A stretch of DNA of 64,000 nucleotides. Origin: an uncultured Buttiauxella sp. GTDB taxonomy: Bacteria; Pseudomonadota; Gammaproteobacteria; Enterobacterales; Enterobacteriaceae. The translations under genes and the position numbers were made by a program. Below are positions 10,464 to 19,614 of this stretch, one piece after another. The notes under the pieces were generated by a model. That model ran no database searches and was not told the DNA's origin. It saw only the letters and a program-made list of their open reading frames with translations. Every line of letters starts with the position of its first letter. Position 1 is the stretch's first letter. Where the stretch lies: positions 1 to 64,000 of the forward strand of contig CAMLJN010000011.1 of assembly GCA_946480445.1 (NCBI GenBank). Direction: 5' to 3'.

Positions 10464-10513
10464 TTAAACATAGCATACCAGAGAGGCGAAAAGTGTGACA
10501 CGGGATAAATTAG
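10464..10513 (-). promoter_or_regulatory. gal promoter region with CRP site
   Basis: On the minus strand the order matches the E. coli gal control region: a CRP half site TGTGA at 10494-10498 within AAGTGTGACACGGGATAAAT, then TATGCTATG at 10469-10477, which contains the overlapping -10 elements of the P2 and P1 promoters. The second CRP half is weak, as in E. coli. Confidence 0.75.
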
Positions 10514-10528
10514 TGGAATCGTTTACAC
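10513..10528. promoter_or_regulatory. External Gal operator (OE)
   Basis: On the minus strand, GTGTAAACGATTCCAC is identical to the E. coli external operator. With OI it permits GalR-mediated looping repression of galETKM. Confidence 0.9.
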
Positions 10529-10555
10529 TAGGTGTTTCTCGGCCATTTCCTAAGT

Positions 10556-10581
10556 AAAAAGAAGGCTAAAACAATGCCTTC
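10556..10581 (-). terminator. Terminator of modEF
   Basis: On the minus strand, GAAGGC-ATTGTTTTA-GCCTTC is followed by TTTTTAC, 61 bases past the modF stop. Confidence 0.75.
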
Positions 10582-10641
10582 CAGGGTAGGGCTACGGCTT
10601 ATCTGAAAATCGGATGGCGATAGCGCCACCCATTGTACGGC

Positions 10642-12117
10642 TTAGCGGGATAAATCTTCAAATACGTAGCGATAGATCTCACCGTCGGGCACAAAGGTCA
10701 GCCGCCGGGTAATGCACTCTGGTGCGTCTTCAGCATGGTGAGAAACAAACAGCAGCTGGGTTTCGCCTTCGCCAATTAAAATATCCACGAAGCGCCTAAC
10801 AAGCTGGCGGTTAAGCGGGTCCAGGCCCTGAAGGGGTTCATCAAGAATCAGCAGCGCAGGGTGTTTGACCAGCGCACGGGCAATAAGAGCAAGGCGTTGT
10901 TGGCCCCATGAGAGACTGTGGAAGGGGGCGTCGGCAATCGCGTTATCCATGCCGAGCATATTCAGCCACTGGCGGGTAAGTTTTTGCTGGCGGTCGGACA
11001 CGGCCTGGTAGATACCGATGGAGTCAAAATAGCCTGAAAGGATGACGTTACGTACCGATGTGCTGACGCGATATTCCAGGTGCAGGCTGCTGCTGACATA
11101 GCCAATATGCTTTTTGATGTCCCAGATGGTTTCGCCGCTGCCCCGGCGGCGGCCAAATAGCGTCAGATCGTTGCTGTAACCCTGCGGGTGATCGCCGGTG
11201 ATCAGGCTTAGCAGCGTTGATTTTCCCGCGCCGTTTGGGCCGACGATTTGCCAGTGCTCGCCGGGCTTTACCGTCCAGGAGAGCTTATGGAGGATAGGGC
11301 GATCGTTATATTCCACCACCCCGTCGCGTAAAACGATACGCGGCTCATCCTTTGCCAGGGTATAGCGTTCGCCCGGATTGTCGGCTTCCGGCAGCGAAAC
11401 GCCGGTCAGCTTTTCACTGTGTGCAAGCTGGGCGATTAAAGCCTGTTCAAGGAGCTGAACTTTTTCCCCGGTTTCAATGAGTGTGCAGTCGGCCAGCACA
11501 CCAGCGTGCTGCACAAAATCGGGAATTTCATCAAAGCGGTTCAGAACCAATGCCAGCGTATAACCCTGGGCGCTAAGCTCGCCCAGTAAATCCGCCAGCT
11601 GTTCGCGGGATTGCACATCCAGCCCGTCAAAGGGTTCGTCCAGAATCAACAGGTCCGGCTCGGACATCAGCGCCTGACAGAGCAAAGCTTTGCGGGTTTC
11701 ACCGGTTGAGAGATATTTAAAGCGGCGGGTGAGCAGGTGCTGAATACCGAACAAGGTGGCCAGCTTTTCGCCGCGCGCCGGGTCCGGGATGTCGCCGAGG
11801 ATGATTTCTGCCGTAGTGCGCCCGGTATCATCTTCGTCGGGGCTAAGCAGATCGGTATTATTTCGCTGCCATTCGTCGCTGATCAGCTTCTGCAATTGTT
11901 CAAAGGAGAGGTGCGCCACACGGGAGAAAGTGCAAACCCGCTCGCCTTTGAGCAAGGGGAGGGAGCCTGCCAGCGCCCGTGCCAGCGCTGATTTTCCGCT
12001 GCCGTTCGCGCCGACAAACGCCCAGCTTTCACCCGACCGCAGGGTTAACTTATTGAGGGAAAGAGTTTGTGTATCACCAAGGCGAAACGTACCTTGCGAA
12101 ATTTGCAACGCAGACAT
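10642..12117 (-). CDS. modF: ModF, duplicated ABC ATPase of the molybdate locus
   Basis: Cytosolic protein of 491 residues with two fused ABC ATPase domains. The first (about 1-240) has Walker A GANGSGKS, signature LSTGE and Walker B LLILDEPFDGLD. The second (about 255-490) has GPNGAGKST, signature LSWGQQR and LLILDEPLQGLD. It has no membrane segments, and its exact role in molybdenum metabolism is not established. It follows modE in the same direction and probably shares its transcript. Confidence 0.93.
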   Translation of the reverse strand: MSALQISQGTFRLGDTQTLSLNKLTLRSGESWAFVGANGSGKSALARALAGSLPLLKGERVCTFSRVAHLSFEQLQKLISDEWQRNNTDLLSPDEDDTGRTTAEIILGDIPDPARGEKLATLFGIQHLLTRRFKYLSTGETRKALLCQALMSEPDLLILDEPFDGLDVQSREQLADLLGELSAQGYTLALVLNRFDEIPDFVQHAGVLADCTLIETGEKVQLLEQALIAQLAHSEKLTGVSLPEADNPGERYTLAKDEPRIVLRDGVVEYNDRPILHKLSWTVKPGEHWQIVGPNGAGKSTLLSLITGDHPQGYSNDLTLFGRRRGSGETIWDIKKHIGYVSSSLHLEYRVSTSVRNVILSGYFDSIGIYQAVSDRQQKLTRQWLNMLGMDNAIADAPFHSLSWGQQRLALIARALVKHPALLILDEPLQGLDPLNRQLVRRFVDILIGEGETQLLFVSHHAEDAPECITRRLTFVPDGEIYRYVFEDLSR

Positions 12118-12193
12118 GTGTCATCCCATTTTTTGCAGTGTATCACCACAGAAATACGGCTTGTCTGCGCCGTTGTCAATGTGCCGCAACCTT

Positions 12194-12985
12194 TTAGCAC
12201 AGCGTGGCGATAATCACTCTGTCGGCGTTAAAAAATGCTACAACCTCAGAGCCTTCCACCAGATTCTGATGTTCCACCGTACTGTTTGGTACGGTAGCGC
12301 AAAGCGTTTGCCCGTCAGGCAGGTGAACCAGCACCTCGCTTTGTTCCGCGCCTTCCTGAATGCTGCTGACTGTACCCGACAGACGGTTATCTGCATGGCC
12401 TGCGCGTGCGGGATCGGTGGCGATTTCGACCCACGGAGCTTTAATCAGCACCAGTACCTCTTTGCCTTCGCTCAGGCTTAGACGTTCTGCGCTGCCCCGC
12501 GTAATGGCGGCCCGCAAACGGGTGACGCCATCGGCCAGCAAAATATCGACATGCTGCTGCACATCTTCATGGTCGCGGTGCAGTACCGTGCCAAAAAGCT
12601 GGTTGCGCGCGCTGGTTTGCAGTGAAAAACGCGAGATGGCCGCAAGCAGGCTATCGAGGGGCAGCGAGTCGTCGCGCAGAACATTAAACGCCTTTTGCTG
12701 GATTTGCGCCAGCAGCTCATAAAGCTGAATCAGGCGCTCGCCGTAGCGCGTCACAATGGCGCCGCCGCCGCCTTTACCGCCGGTCGCACGTTCAACCAGC
12801 GTGTCGTCGGTAAGCTGATTCATCTCGTTGATGGCGTCCCAGGCGCTTTTATAGCTGATACCGGCCAGTCTGGCACCCTGGCTAATCGAGCCGGTATGTT
12901 GTATTTGTTTAAGTAGCGCGATGCGACGCGGATCGGCAAACAGCCGCTGCTGGAGCTTTAGGGTGAGTAATATTTCAGCCTGCAT
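12194..12985 (-). CDS. modE: Molybdate-responsive regulator ModE
   Basis: DNA-binding sensor that, with molybdate bound, represses modABC and activates molybdenum-cofactor genes such as moaA. The 263-residue protein has an N-terminal winged helix-turn-helix (GSISQGARLAGISYKSAWDA, near residues 32-51) and two C-terminal MOP-type molybdate domains from about residue 124. The start at MQAEILLTLKLQQ follows GGAGAGGTT and matches the family; the longer open frame to 13,096 runs into the acrZ promoter. It is divergent from acrZ and modABC. ModE boxes are present upstream of both modA and moaA in this window. Confidence 0.95.
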   Translation of the reverse strand: MQAEILLTLKLQQRLFADPRRIALLKQIQHTGSISQGARLAGISYKSAWDAINEMNQLTDDTLVERATGGKGGGGAIVTRYGERLIQLYELLAQIQQKAFNVLRDDSLPLDSLLAAISRFSLQTSARNQLFGTVLHRDHEDVQQHVDILLADGVTRLRAAITRGSAERLSLSEGKEVLVLIKAPWVEIATDPARAGHADNRLSGTVSSIQEGAEQSEVLVHLPDGQTLCATVPNSTVEHQNLVEGSEVVAFFNADRVIIATLC

Positions 12986-13114
12986 AACCTCTCCGGACCG
13001 TAAAAAGCGCCATTTTCCTCTATTGCGGCGGCGTGGGCAAATGGCACAAAAGAACAGTGCGTTTTTCTGCCATGTCGTTAGAATAGTCATTCTCACTTTT
13101 CGCTTGAGGCAATC

Positions 13115-13264
13115 ATGTTAGAGTTACTGAAAAGTTTGGCCTTTGCCGTGATCATGGTGCCGGTAGTGATGGCAGTGATCCTCGGTCTGATCTACGGATT
13201 GGGTGAAGTCTTCAACGTCTTCTCAAAAGTTGGCCATCGCGACCAGCCTAAACACCACCATTGA
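13115..13264 (+). CDS. acrZ: AcrZ, small subunit of the AcrAB-TolC efflux pump
   Basis: 49-residue single-pass inner-membrane protein that binds AcrB and tunes its drug export. The sequence starts [20 protein letters not shown] and ends in a polar tail of QPKHHH. The transmembrane helix spans about residues 8-30. Length, N-terminus and position between modE and modA match E. coli AcrZ (YbhT). A ribosome site GAGG lies 8 bases upstream, and a GC-rich hairpin terminator follows the stop at once. Confidence 0.93.
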   Translation: MLELLKSLAFAVIMVPVVMAVILGLIYGLGEVFNVFSKVGHRDQPKHHH

Positions 13265-13267
13265 TTT

Positions 13268-13294
13268 TCAAACGCCCGCGAAAGCGGGCGTTTC
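13268..13294 (+). terminator. Terminator of acrZ (first copy of a 27-bp repeat)
   Basis: AACGCCCGC-GAAA-GCGGGCGTTT stem-loop directly after acrZ. The same 27 bases recur at 13,432-13,458. The T tract is short (TTTC). Confidence 0.75.
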
Positions 13295-13431
13295 ATACGG
13301 GTGATAAACGCTTTCCTTACGCAGGACAAGCAGAGGTCACAAGTAAAGACCTGGGAAAATCAATTCATTGATTTTCGGCAGCTCTCCACAAAGAAGGAAA
13401 AACCACGCTTTTTTCTTCTTTGTCAGCAAAC

Positions 13432-13458
13432 TCAAACGCCCGCGAAAGCGGGCGTTTC
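13432..13458 (+). terminator. Second copy of the acrZ-type terminator hairpin
   Basis: Exact 27-base copy of 13,268-13,294 (TCAAACGCCCGC, GAAA loop, GCGGGCGTTTC). It lies upstream of the modA promoter with no annotated gene between the two copies. It could end a short RNA or back up the first terminator. Confidence 0.6.
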
Positions 13459-13528
13459 TCTGTTCCTCCCTTTATCTTAAAGCCCTTCCTCTTTCTGCCG
13501 ATAAGATCTGTATATTCCTGTTCATTAT

Positions 13529-13552
13529 CGTTATATTGCTGAGTACATAACG
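13529..13552. promoter_or_regulatory. ModE box at the modABC promoter
   Basis: CGTTATATT-GCTGAG-TACATAACG is a 24-bp inverted repeat matching the ModE site of the E. coli modA promoter. It ends 21 bases before the modA start codon. Confidence 0.9.
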
Positions 13553-13573
13553 AAACTCAGTTGGAGTCATAAC

Positions 13574-14347
13574 ATGAATAAGCAGTGGGTACGTCTGGCG
13601 TTTGGCGCGGCATTGAGCGTGAGTCTTGTCGGTCAGGCCTTTGCCGATAACAGCAAAATTACCGTGTTTGCCGCAGCATCCCTGACCAATGCGATGCAGG
13701 ATATTGCCGCGCAGTATCAGAAAGGCAAAACCGTCGAGGTGGCTTCTTCTTTTGCCTCGTCCTCAACGCTTGCGCGCCAGATTGAAGCGGGTGCACCCGC
13801 GGATCTGTTTATCTCAGCCGATCAGAAGTGGATGGATTACGCGGTCAGCAAAGACGCCATAAAAACCGCGACTCGTGAAACCCTGCTTGGCAACAGCCTG
13901 GTGGTGGTGGCACCCAAAGCCAGCAAACAGGATAATATTGTAATTAGTGCCAAAACTGACTGGACGGCATTGTTAAAAGGCGGCCGTCTTGCCGTGGGCG
14001 ATCCTGACCATGTTCCGGCTGGCATCTATGCTAAAGAAGCGCTGCAAAAACTCGGCGCGTGGGAAACCTTGTCTCCAAAACTTGCACCGGCAGAAGACGT
14101 GCGCGGCGCGCTGGCGCTGGTTGAACGTGACGAAGCCCCGCTGGGCATTGTGTACGGCTCCGATGCCGTCGCCAGTAAAGGTGTTAAAGTCGTGGGGACT
14201 TTCCCGGAAGACTCCCACAAAAAAGTGGAATACCCTATGGCGATTGTAAAAGGCCACGATAACCCAACCGTTACCGCGTTCTACAGCTATCTGAAAGGAC
14301 CGGAAGCGGCAGCTATCTTCCAACGTTACGGATTTACGACCAAATAA
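13574..14347 (+). CDS. modA: Molybdate-binding periplasmic protein ModA
   Basis: Periplasmic receptor of the high-affinity molybdate ABC transporter. The 257-residue precursor has a signal peptide (cleavage after GQAFA near residue 24), then KITVFAAASLTNAMQD with the oxyanion-binding serine. Further binding-site segments are SFASSSTLARQIEAGAPADLF and VYGSDA. It is the first gene of modABC; its TAA overlaps the modB ATG by one base. A ModE box lies just upstream. Confidence 0.96.
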   Translation: MNKQWVRLAFGAALSVSLVGQAFADNSKITVFAAASLTNAMQDIAAQYQKGKTVEVASSFASSSTLARQIEAGAPADLFISADQKWMDYAVSKDAIKTATRETLLGNSLVVVAPKASKQDNIVISAKTDWTALLKGGRLAVGDPDHVPAGIYAKEALQKLGAWETLSPKLAPAEDVRGALALVERDEAPLGIVYGSDAVASKGVKVVGTFPEDSHKKVEYPMAIVKGHDNPTVTAFYSYLKGPEAAAIFQRYGFTTK

Positions 14348-15039
14348 TGATATTGACCGATCCCGAATGGCAGGCGGTAGCGCTTAGCCTCAAAGTTTCG
14401 ACCCTCGCGGTGCTGTTTAGCCTTCCTTTCGGGATCTTACTTGCCTGGATACTGGTGCGTTGCCGGTTCCCGGGTAAGGCTTTGCTCGACAGTATTATTC
14501 ATCTTCCTCTGGTGCTGCCGCCCGTTGTGGTCGGCTATTTGCTGCTGATTGCTATGGGCAGACGCGGTTTTATCGGCGCCTGGTTATACGACGTCTTTGG
14601 CCTCACCTTCGCTTTCAGCTGGCGCGGTGCGGTACTCGCCGCGGCAGTGATGTCATTCCCGCTAATGGTTCGCGCCATCCGGCTCGCGCTCGAAGGCGTA
14701 GATTTAAAGCTCGAACAGGCGGCCCGTACGCTGGGCGCAGGACGCTGGCGTGTTTTCTGCACCATCACGCTCCCCCTGACGCTGCCCGGCATCATTGCTG
14801 GCACCGTGCTGGCATTTGCACGATCGCTCGGCGAATTTGGTGCCACCATTACTTTTGTTTCCAATATTCCCGGCGAAACCCGCACGATCCCTTCTGCGAT
14901 GTACACGTTGATCCAGACGCCGGGCGGGGAAAGCGCGGCGGCGCGGCTGTGCGTTATTTCGATTGTTCTGGCCCTCGTTTCTTTGCTGGTGGCCGAGTGG
15001 CTTGCCCGTAAAAGCCGTCAACGAATTGGGGTGAGCTGA
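14347..15039 (+). CDS. modB: Molybdate ABC transporter permease ModB
   Basis: Inner-membrane channel subunit of the ModABC transporter. The 230-residue protein has about five to six membrane helices and the EAA-type loop that contacts ModC ([21 protein letters not shown] near residue 120). It overlaps modA and modC by one base each, so the three genes form a tightly coupled operon. Confidence 0.95.
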   Translation: MILTDPEWQAVALSLKVSTLAVLFSLPFGILLAWILVRCRFPGKALLDSIIHLPLVLPPVVVGYLLLIAMGRRGFIGAWLYDVFGLTFAFSWRGAVLAAAVMSFPLMVRAIRLALEGVDLKLEQAARTLGAGRWRVFCTITLPLTLPGIIAGTVLAFARSLGEFGATITFVSNIPGETRTIPSAMYTLIQTPGGESAAARLCVISIVLALVSLLVAEWLARKSRQRIGVS

Positions 15040-16097
15040 TGCTGGAGCTTAATTTTGTGCAGACGCTGGGCACCCACCGTCTGGAAATCAATGAGTCTTT
15101 GCCGGGCAAGGGGATAACGGCCGTGTTCGGCGTGTCCGGCGCGGGCAAAACGTCGCTGATCAATGCCATCAGCGGCCTGACACGTCCCCAGGAAGGCAGT
15201 ATCGTTCTCAACGATCGCGTGCTGAGCGATGCGCAAACGAAGCGCTTTCTTGCGCCGGAAAAAAGGCGGATTGGCTATGTATTCCAGGACGCACGTCTGT
15301 TCCCGCACTATCGCGTTCGCGGTAACCTCAAATACGGCATGGCTAAAAATATGGCCGGTCAGTTTGACAAGCTGGTGGCGCTGCTGGGCATTGAAGAGCT
15401 GCTCGATCGCTTTCCCTGGAGCCTGTCGGGCGGGGAAAAACAGCGCGTAGCTATCGGGCGGGCGTTATTGACCTCCCCCGAACTGCTGTTGCTGGATGAG
15501 CCGCTGGCCTCGCTTGATATTCCGCGCAAGCGTGAACTGTTGCCTTATCTGCAACGCCTGGCCCGGGAAATCAATATTCCGATGCTGTATGTCAGCCATT
15601 CGCTGGAAGAGATTTTACACCTTGCGGATAAAGTGCTGGTGCTTGACGGCGGCGCGGTGAAAGCTTTTGGCAATCTGGAGGAGGTCTGGGGCAGCAGCGT
15701 TATGCATCCGTGGCTGCCTAAGGAGCAGCAAAGCAGTATTCTGAAAGTCACCGTGCTTGAGCACCATCCTCATTATGCGATGACCGCGCTGGCGCTGGGC
15801 GATCAGCATCTGTGGGTCAATAAGCTCGATAAGCCGCTTCAGGCACCGCTGCGCATTCGCATTCAGGCCTCGGATGTCTCCTTGATTTTGCAACCGCCGG
15901 TCAACAGCAGCATCCGTAACGTTTTGCGGGCAAAGGTCACCCAGTGCTTTGACGACGAAGGGCAGGTGGAAGTCCAGCTGGAAGTTGCGGGGAAAATCCT
16001 GTGGGCGCGCATCAGCCCCTGGGCGAGGGACGAACTGGTGATCAAACCCGGCCAGTGGCTGTATGCACAAATCAAAAGCGTGTCGATAACCACCTGA
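15039..16097 (+). CDS. modC: Molybdate ABC transporter ATPase ModC
   Basis: Cytosolic ATPase that drives ModB. The 352-residue protein has Walker [11 protein letters not shown], signature [16 protein letters not shown] and Walker [13 protein letters not shown] in the first 230 residues. A C-terminal MOP domain (about 290-352) is the regulatory molybdate-binding part found in ModC. The operon ends here and is followed by a REP-like palindrome. Confidence 0.96.
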   Translation: MLELNFVQTLGTHRLEINESLPGKGITAVFGVSGAGKTSLINAISGLTRPQEGSIVLNDRVLSDAQTKRFLAPEKRRIGYVFQDARLFPHYRVRGNLKYGMAKNMAGQFDKLVALLGIEELLDRFPWSLSGGEKQRVAIGRALLTSPELLLLDEPLASLDIPRKRELLPYLQRLAREINIPMLYVSHSLEEILHLADKVLVLDGGAVKAFGNLEEVWGSSVMHPWLPKEQQSSILKVTVLEHHPHYAMTALALGDQHLWVNKLDKPLQAPLRIRIQASDVSLILQPPVNSSIRNVLRAKVTQCFDDEGQVEVQLEVAGKILWARISPWARDELVIKPGQWLYAQIKSVSITT

Positions 16098-16104
16098 CTG
16101 ATAA

Positions 16105-16138
16105 GGTCGGGTGGCGCCGCGCCTACCCGACCTGCGGC
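16105..16138. repeat. REP-type palindrome after modC
   Basis: GGTCGGGT-GGCGCCGCGCCT-ACCCGACC imperfect palindrome in the gap between the convergent modC and ybhA. A close relative occurs at 31,557-31,582, so this is a dispersed REP element. Confidence 0.7.
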
Positions 16139-16157
16139 CCGTGGAAGCGTACCGATG

Positions 16158-16976
16158 CTACAGCAAATGCTGATAAATGGTTTCGGCAATCCCGCTTTCC
16201 AGATTGGTGCCGATCACCCTGTCAGCGCGGGCCTTAATGGCCTCGTCGGCATTGCCCATCGCCACGCCAAGTCCGGCGCTTTCAAGCATGCTCAGATCGT
16301 TGTAGTTATCGCCAAAGGCGATCACCTGGTCCATGGATAAACCTTCCGATGCCACCCACTGCGCCAGCCGTTTCCCTTTGCTGTTTCCGGTCTGCGCCAC
16401 GTCCACCTGATCGTGCCAGGACCATTCGCAGGTCAGCCCCAGCTGATGTTCAACTTCCCGGGTGAAATCCTGCAGCTTAGGAATATCTTCGTCAGTCAGC
16501 GCAAACTTCCAGATAGCTTCCACCTCATTTGCCGCATCACGCAGGGAGGCAACGTGACGGAACACGGGGCGCTGGGCCTCCGGCAACGCCTGTGCCCAGG
16601 TTTCGGTGCGCTGTACGTGCCCGGTGGCGCGTTCGTAGAGCATGGCGTTATCGACATACATCAGGCCGTGCACGTCGTGCGCAGCGAGTAAATCGAGCAG
16701 CCCGATAGCCTGCTGTGGGCGGAGAGGATCGGAAGCCAGTACCTTATTTGCATGATAATCATACAAATAAGTGCCATTACAGCAAATTGCAGGTGTATCT
16801 AAAGCCAGCGCCTGATAAAAAGGATGAATGGCAACATGATGGCGGCCGGTCACAATAACCACTTTGCAGCCAGCTTCGCGTGCGCGCTGTAAAGCGGTCA
16901 GGGATTCAGGAAGGATAGTTTTTTGTGGCGTCAGCAGGGTGCCGTCCAGGTCAAGGGCGATTACTCGATAGGTCAT
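16158..16976 (-). CDS. ybhA: HAD-family sugar/pyridoxal phosphatase YbhA
   Basis: Cytosolic Cof-type HAD phosphatase; E. coli YbhA hydrolyses pyridoxal phosphate and fructose 1,6-bisphosphate in vitro. The 272-residue protein has motif I DLDGTLL near residue 9 with the nucleophilic aspartate, motif II VTGRHH, the conserved lysine in NSKGKRL and the metal site [11 protein letters not shown] near residue 219. It is convergent with modC and divergent from pgl. Confidence 0.93.
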   Translation of the reverse strand: MTYRVIALDLDGTLLTPQKTILPESLTALQRAREAGCKVVIVTGRHHVAIHPFYQALALDTPAICCNGTYLYDYHANKVLASDPLRPQQAIGLLDLLAAHDVHGLMYVDNAMLYERATGHVQRTETWAQALPEAQRPVFRHVASLRDAANEVEAIWKFALTDEDIPKLQDFTREVEHQLGLTCEWSWHDQVDVAQTGNSKGKRLAQWVASEGLSMDQVIAFGDNYNDLSMLESAGLGVAMGNADEAIKARADRVIGTNLESGIAETIYQHLL

Positions 16977-17116
16977 TACAGGTTCCAGTCAAATTCAGGT
17001 CACGAGGTCTGCCCCGATGGTACACCCCCCGGCGCGTTGTGCAAAATGGCGACCCGGGCGGCAAAAGCGACTACCCTTGTGACTATTACTCGATACGTAG
17101 GGAGGAAGAAGATTTC

Positions 17117-18115
17117 ATGAAACAAACAGTCTATACCGCCAGTCCGGAAAGCCAGCAGATCCATGTCTGGGCGCTGGATCCACAGGGCGCGCTTACTCTG
17201 GTGCAGGTCGTCGATGTGCCAGGCCAGGTTCAGCCGATGGCGATAAGCCCGGACAAACGCTATCTGTACGTTGGTGTGCGTCCGGAGTTTCGCGTCATTG
17301 CCTACCGTATTACACCGGATGACGGCACCCTTACCGAAGCTGGCGTCGCCGCGCTGCCGGGCAGTCCAACGCATATCTCCACCGACCATCAGGGGCATTA
17401 CCTGTTCAGCGCCTCTTACAATTCTGGCTGCGTCAGCGTCACGTCGCTGAAAAACGACGGTTTACCGGGAGAAGTTGTCTCCCTGGTTGAAGGCCTGGAA
17501 GGCTGCCATTCCGCCAATATCTCTCCGGACAACCGGACTTTGTGGGTACCTGCGTTAAAACAGGATCGCATTTGCCTGTTCACTTTGTCGGACGATGGCG
17601 CGCTGGTGGCGCAAAACCCGGCGGAAGTGACCACCGTAGAAGGCGCAGGCCCGCGTCATATGGCCTTCCATCCTAATAAGCAGTATGCGTACTGCGTGAA
17701 CGAGCTGAACGGCTCGGTTGACGTCTGGGAGCTGAAAGATCCGCACGGTAAAATTGAGTGCGTTCAGACGCTGGACATCATGCCGCCGGACTTCGCCGAT
17801 ACGCGCTGGGCGGCAGACATTCACATTACGCCGGACGGTCGTCATCTTTATACCTGCGATCGTACCGCCAGTATTATCACCCTCTTTAGTGTCTCAGAAG
17901 ACGGCAGCGTGCTGTCCGTTGAAGGCTATCAGCCAACGGAGACCCAGCCACGCGGTTTCAACGTCGATCACAGCGGAAAGTATCTGATTGCCGCAGGCCA
18001 GAAATCTCACCATATCGCGGTCTATCAGATTGCTGGCGAGCAGGGGCTACTGGAAGAGAAAGGACGCTATGCCGTGGGTCAGGGGCCTATGTGGGTGGTG
18101 GTTAACGCGCACTGA
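17117..18115 (+). CDS. pgl: 6-Phosphogluconolactonase Pgl
   Basis: Hydrolyses 6-phosphogluconolactone in the oxidative pentose phosphate pathway. The 332-residue cytosolic protein is of the beta-propeller lactonase type (YbhE), with repeated blade motifs such as [22 protein letters not shown] and [13 protein letters not shown]. An upstream open frame reaches 16,925, but ATG 17,117 follows GGAGG and matches [18 protein letters not shown] of the family. A symmetric terminator separates it from the convergent ybhC. Confidence 0.95.
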   Translation: MKQTVYTASPESQQIHVWALDPQGALTLVQVVDVPGQVQPMAISPDKRYLYVGVRPEFRVIAYRITPDDGTLTEAGVAALPGSPTHISTDHQGHYLFSASYNSGCVSVTSLKNDGLPGEVVSLVEGLEGCHSANISPDNRTLWVPALKQDRICLFTLSDDGALVAQNPAEVTTVEGAGPRHMAFHPNKQYAYCVNELNGSVDVWELKDPHGKIECVQTLDIMPPDFADTRWAADIHITPDGRHLYTCDRTASIITLFSVSEDGSVLSVEGYQPTETQPRGFNVDHSGKYLIAAGQKSHHIAVYQIAGEQGLLEEKGRYAVGQGPMWVVVNAH

Positions 18116-18133
18116 TCCTGGTGAGTGCGGAAT

Positions 18134-18162
18134 AAAAAAAACCTCGCCGCGGCGAGGTTTTT
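18134..18162. terminator. Bidirectional terminator between pgl and ybhC
   Basis: AAAAAAAA, then CCTCGCC-GC-GGCGAGG, then TTTTTAGTTT. With A and T runs on the two sides it can end both convergent genes. Confidence 0.88.
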
Positions 18163-18182
18163 AGTTTGCATTATCTCAGGAA

Positions 18183-19475
18183 TTATTCGCTCACGACCGG
18201 GCTACCTACGCCACGGTTATTGAACTCCCACAGACGGTTTGCGTTTGCATCGTTCAGGTCGCGCTTAATCTCGTCTTTCTCGCCTTTGGCACCGACGTTC
18301 CCCGTAAACGGACGCTTAGAACCGGCGGCATCGCCCCAGGGTTTTGCGGTGTTAAAGCCTTCATTGATTACGCTATCGCGAATCACGACCTGGCCGTTAG
18401 AAGTCTGACCGGCAGCGTAGCCGTTTTCGGTCGCCTCAACGTCCCATGAACGGCCCAACTGAGCGTCGCCCGCGGCGCTAAAGTGGCTGTTGACGGCGAG
18501 GAAGCCATAGAACACGTTTGGCAGCGTGGCAGGGGCGAAGACATAGCCTTCTTTCGTGCGGCTGTTCACCAGGCGGAAATCCGTGTTATCAAACACCACC
18601 GCACCGCGGCCGGAAACCACATCCACATCACCTTCGATATAGCTGTTGGTCACCAGCGTACGCGTCTGGCGGTTAGCCTGTAGACGGTTCTGCACGTCGC
18701 TGTTGGTTACGAAGAAGGTATTCTGACGGCCCAGCAGATGCACATTATTCAGCTGCACTTTATCGCCATCCGTACGCAGGGCTACGGCCTGGTGATTGCC
18801 CGCATCGACGCTGTCGCCCAGCGTGTTGGCAATGGTCAGGTTTTGCAGCTGCAAACCATTGTTCTGGGACCATACTGCCGCCGAGCACATGATGCCGACG
18901 GTGGCAGCGCGGCGACTCTGACAGCTATCGAACATGTACCATGCTGGTTTACCCGGCATATATTTGCCCGATGGGTTCACCGTGCGACGCCAGGTTGCTA
19001 CGTCGGTTTCAGAATCCAGTGGCATAGTGATCTTCACATCGGCCGCATTCTCTGTGGTGCCGTAAAGCGTGATGCTTCCGGAAGCCGCAGGGATATAAAC
19101 GGTGCCAGAATATTCACCCGGCTGAATAGCGATGTACTGGCGACTGCTGCTGTGTTGAGTAATGGCCGCGTCCACCGCTGCCTGAATAGAGGTGTGGGTC
19201 ACACCCTGGCCGCCTGCTGCCCCCACCACGAAATCTGGCTGCTGAGGAGTGCGAATGGACGAAGGGGTCCATGCGGCTTCATTTTTATTCGCAGATGAGA
19301 AGTAACGAGCCTGAACAAAGTTCTGTGCTTCATCCGCCGATAAAATCGGACGTGACTGGGTGCCCGGAGCGACCTGCGTGGAAGGGCGATCTTCTGGCGG
19401 CGTTGAACTACAGGCTGATAATGCCACGGCAAAAGCGAGCGCGGCGGCACGACGGGAAACCGATAATGCGTTCAA
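18183..19475 (-). CDS. ybhC: YbhC, outer-membrane lipoprotein of the pectinesterase family
   Basis: 430-residue lipoprotein. It has a signal peptide with lipobox LSAC near residue 22, then a right-handed beta-helix of the CE8 pectin methylesterase fold. Conserved segments include FVVGAAGGQGVTHTSIQAAVD, GRQNTFFV and YIEGDVDVVSGRGAVVFD. E. coli YbhC is an outer-membrane protein reported to have acyl-CoA thioesterase activity, not pectinase. There is no ATG at the conserved N-terminus. The TTG at 19,475 gives (M)NALSVSRRAAALAF, matches the family and sits 6 bases after a perfect AAGGAG, so TTG is the likely start. Confidence 0.9.
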   Translation of the reverse strand: MNALSVSRRAAALAFAVALSACSSTPPEDRPSTQVAPGTQSRPILSADEAQNFVQARYFSSANKNEAAWTPSSIRTPQQPDFVVGAAGGQGVTHTSIQAAVDAAITQHSSSRQYIAIQPGEYSGTVYIPAASGSITLYGTTENAADVKITMPLDSETDVATWRRTVNPSGKYMPGKPAWYMFDSCQSRRAATVGIMCSAAVWSQNNGLQLQNLTIANTLGDSVDAGNHQAVALRTDGDKVQLNNVHLLGRQNTFFVTNSDVQNRLQANRQTRTLVTNSYIEGDVDVVSGRGAVVFDNTDFRLVNSRTKEGYVFAPATLPNVFYGFLAVNSHFSAAGDAQLGRSWDVEATENGYAAGQTSNGQVVIRDSVINEGFNTAKPWGDAAGSKRPFTGNVGAKGEKDEIKRDLNDANANRLWEFNNRGVGSPVVSE

Positions 19476-19522
19476 GGGTTGCTCCTTGCTAAGCGGTTGA
19501 AAAGGGGGTGTCTTCAAGGCCT

Positions 19523-19537
19523 GCATTTTTATACTAA
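19523..19537 (+). other. Lambda-type att core (attL, B-O-P' junction)
   Basis: GCATTTTTATACTAA differs by one base from the 15-bp lambda core GCTTTTTTATACTAA and is followed by GTTGGC, as in the lambda P' arm. It lies between ybhC and the bio operon, the lambda attachment locus in E. coli. With the integrase remnant on its right it reads as attL. Confidence 0.85.
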
Positions 19538-19562
19538 GTTGGCAAGATAAAAACGCCTGCAA

Positions 19563-19614
19563 TATCAAATGATTAAAATACACAGGTCACTATCAGTCAA
19601 AATGAAATCATTAC
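19563..19614 (+). promoter_or_regulatory. P' arm: IHF site and three integrase arm sites
   Basis: TATCAA-ATGA-TTA at 19,563-19,575 fits the IHF consensus and sits where lambda has H'. It is followed by AGGTCACTAT (19,584), CAGTCAAAAT (19,594) and AAATCATTAC (19,605), which correspond to P'1, P'2 and P'3 of lambda in order and spacing. Together with the core they mark a former lambda-type attachment site. Confidence 0.8.

Noticed and set aside
13368..13550. 60-codon plus-strand frame between acrZ and modA
   Set aside because: It runs through the terminator hairpin and into the ModE box, with no ribosome site. A structured RNA is a better reading.
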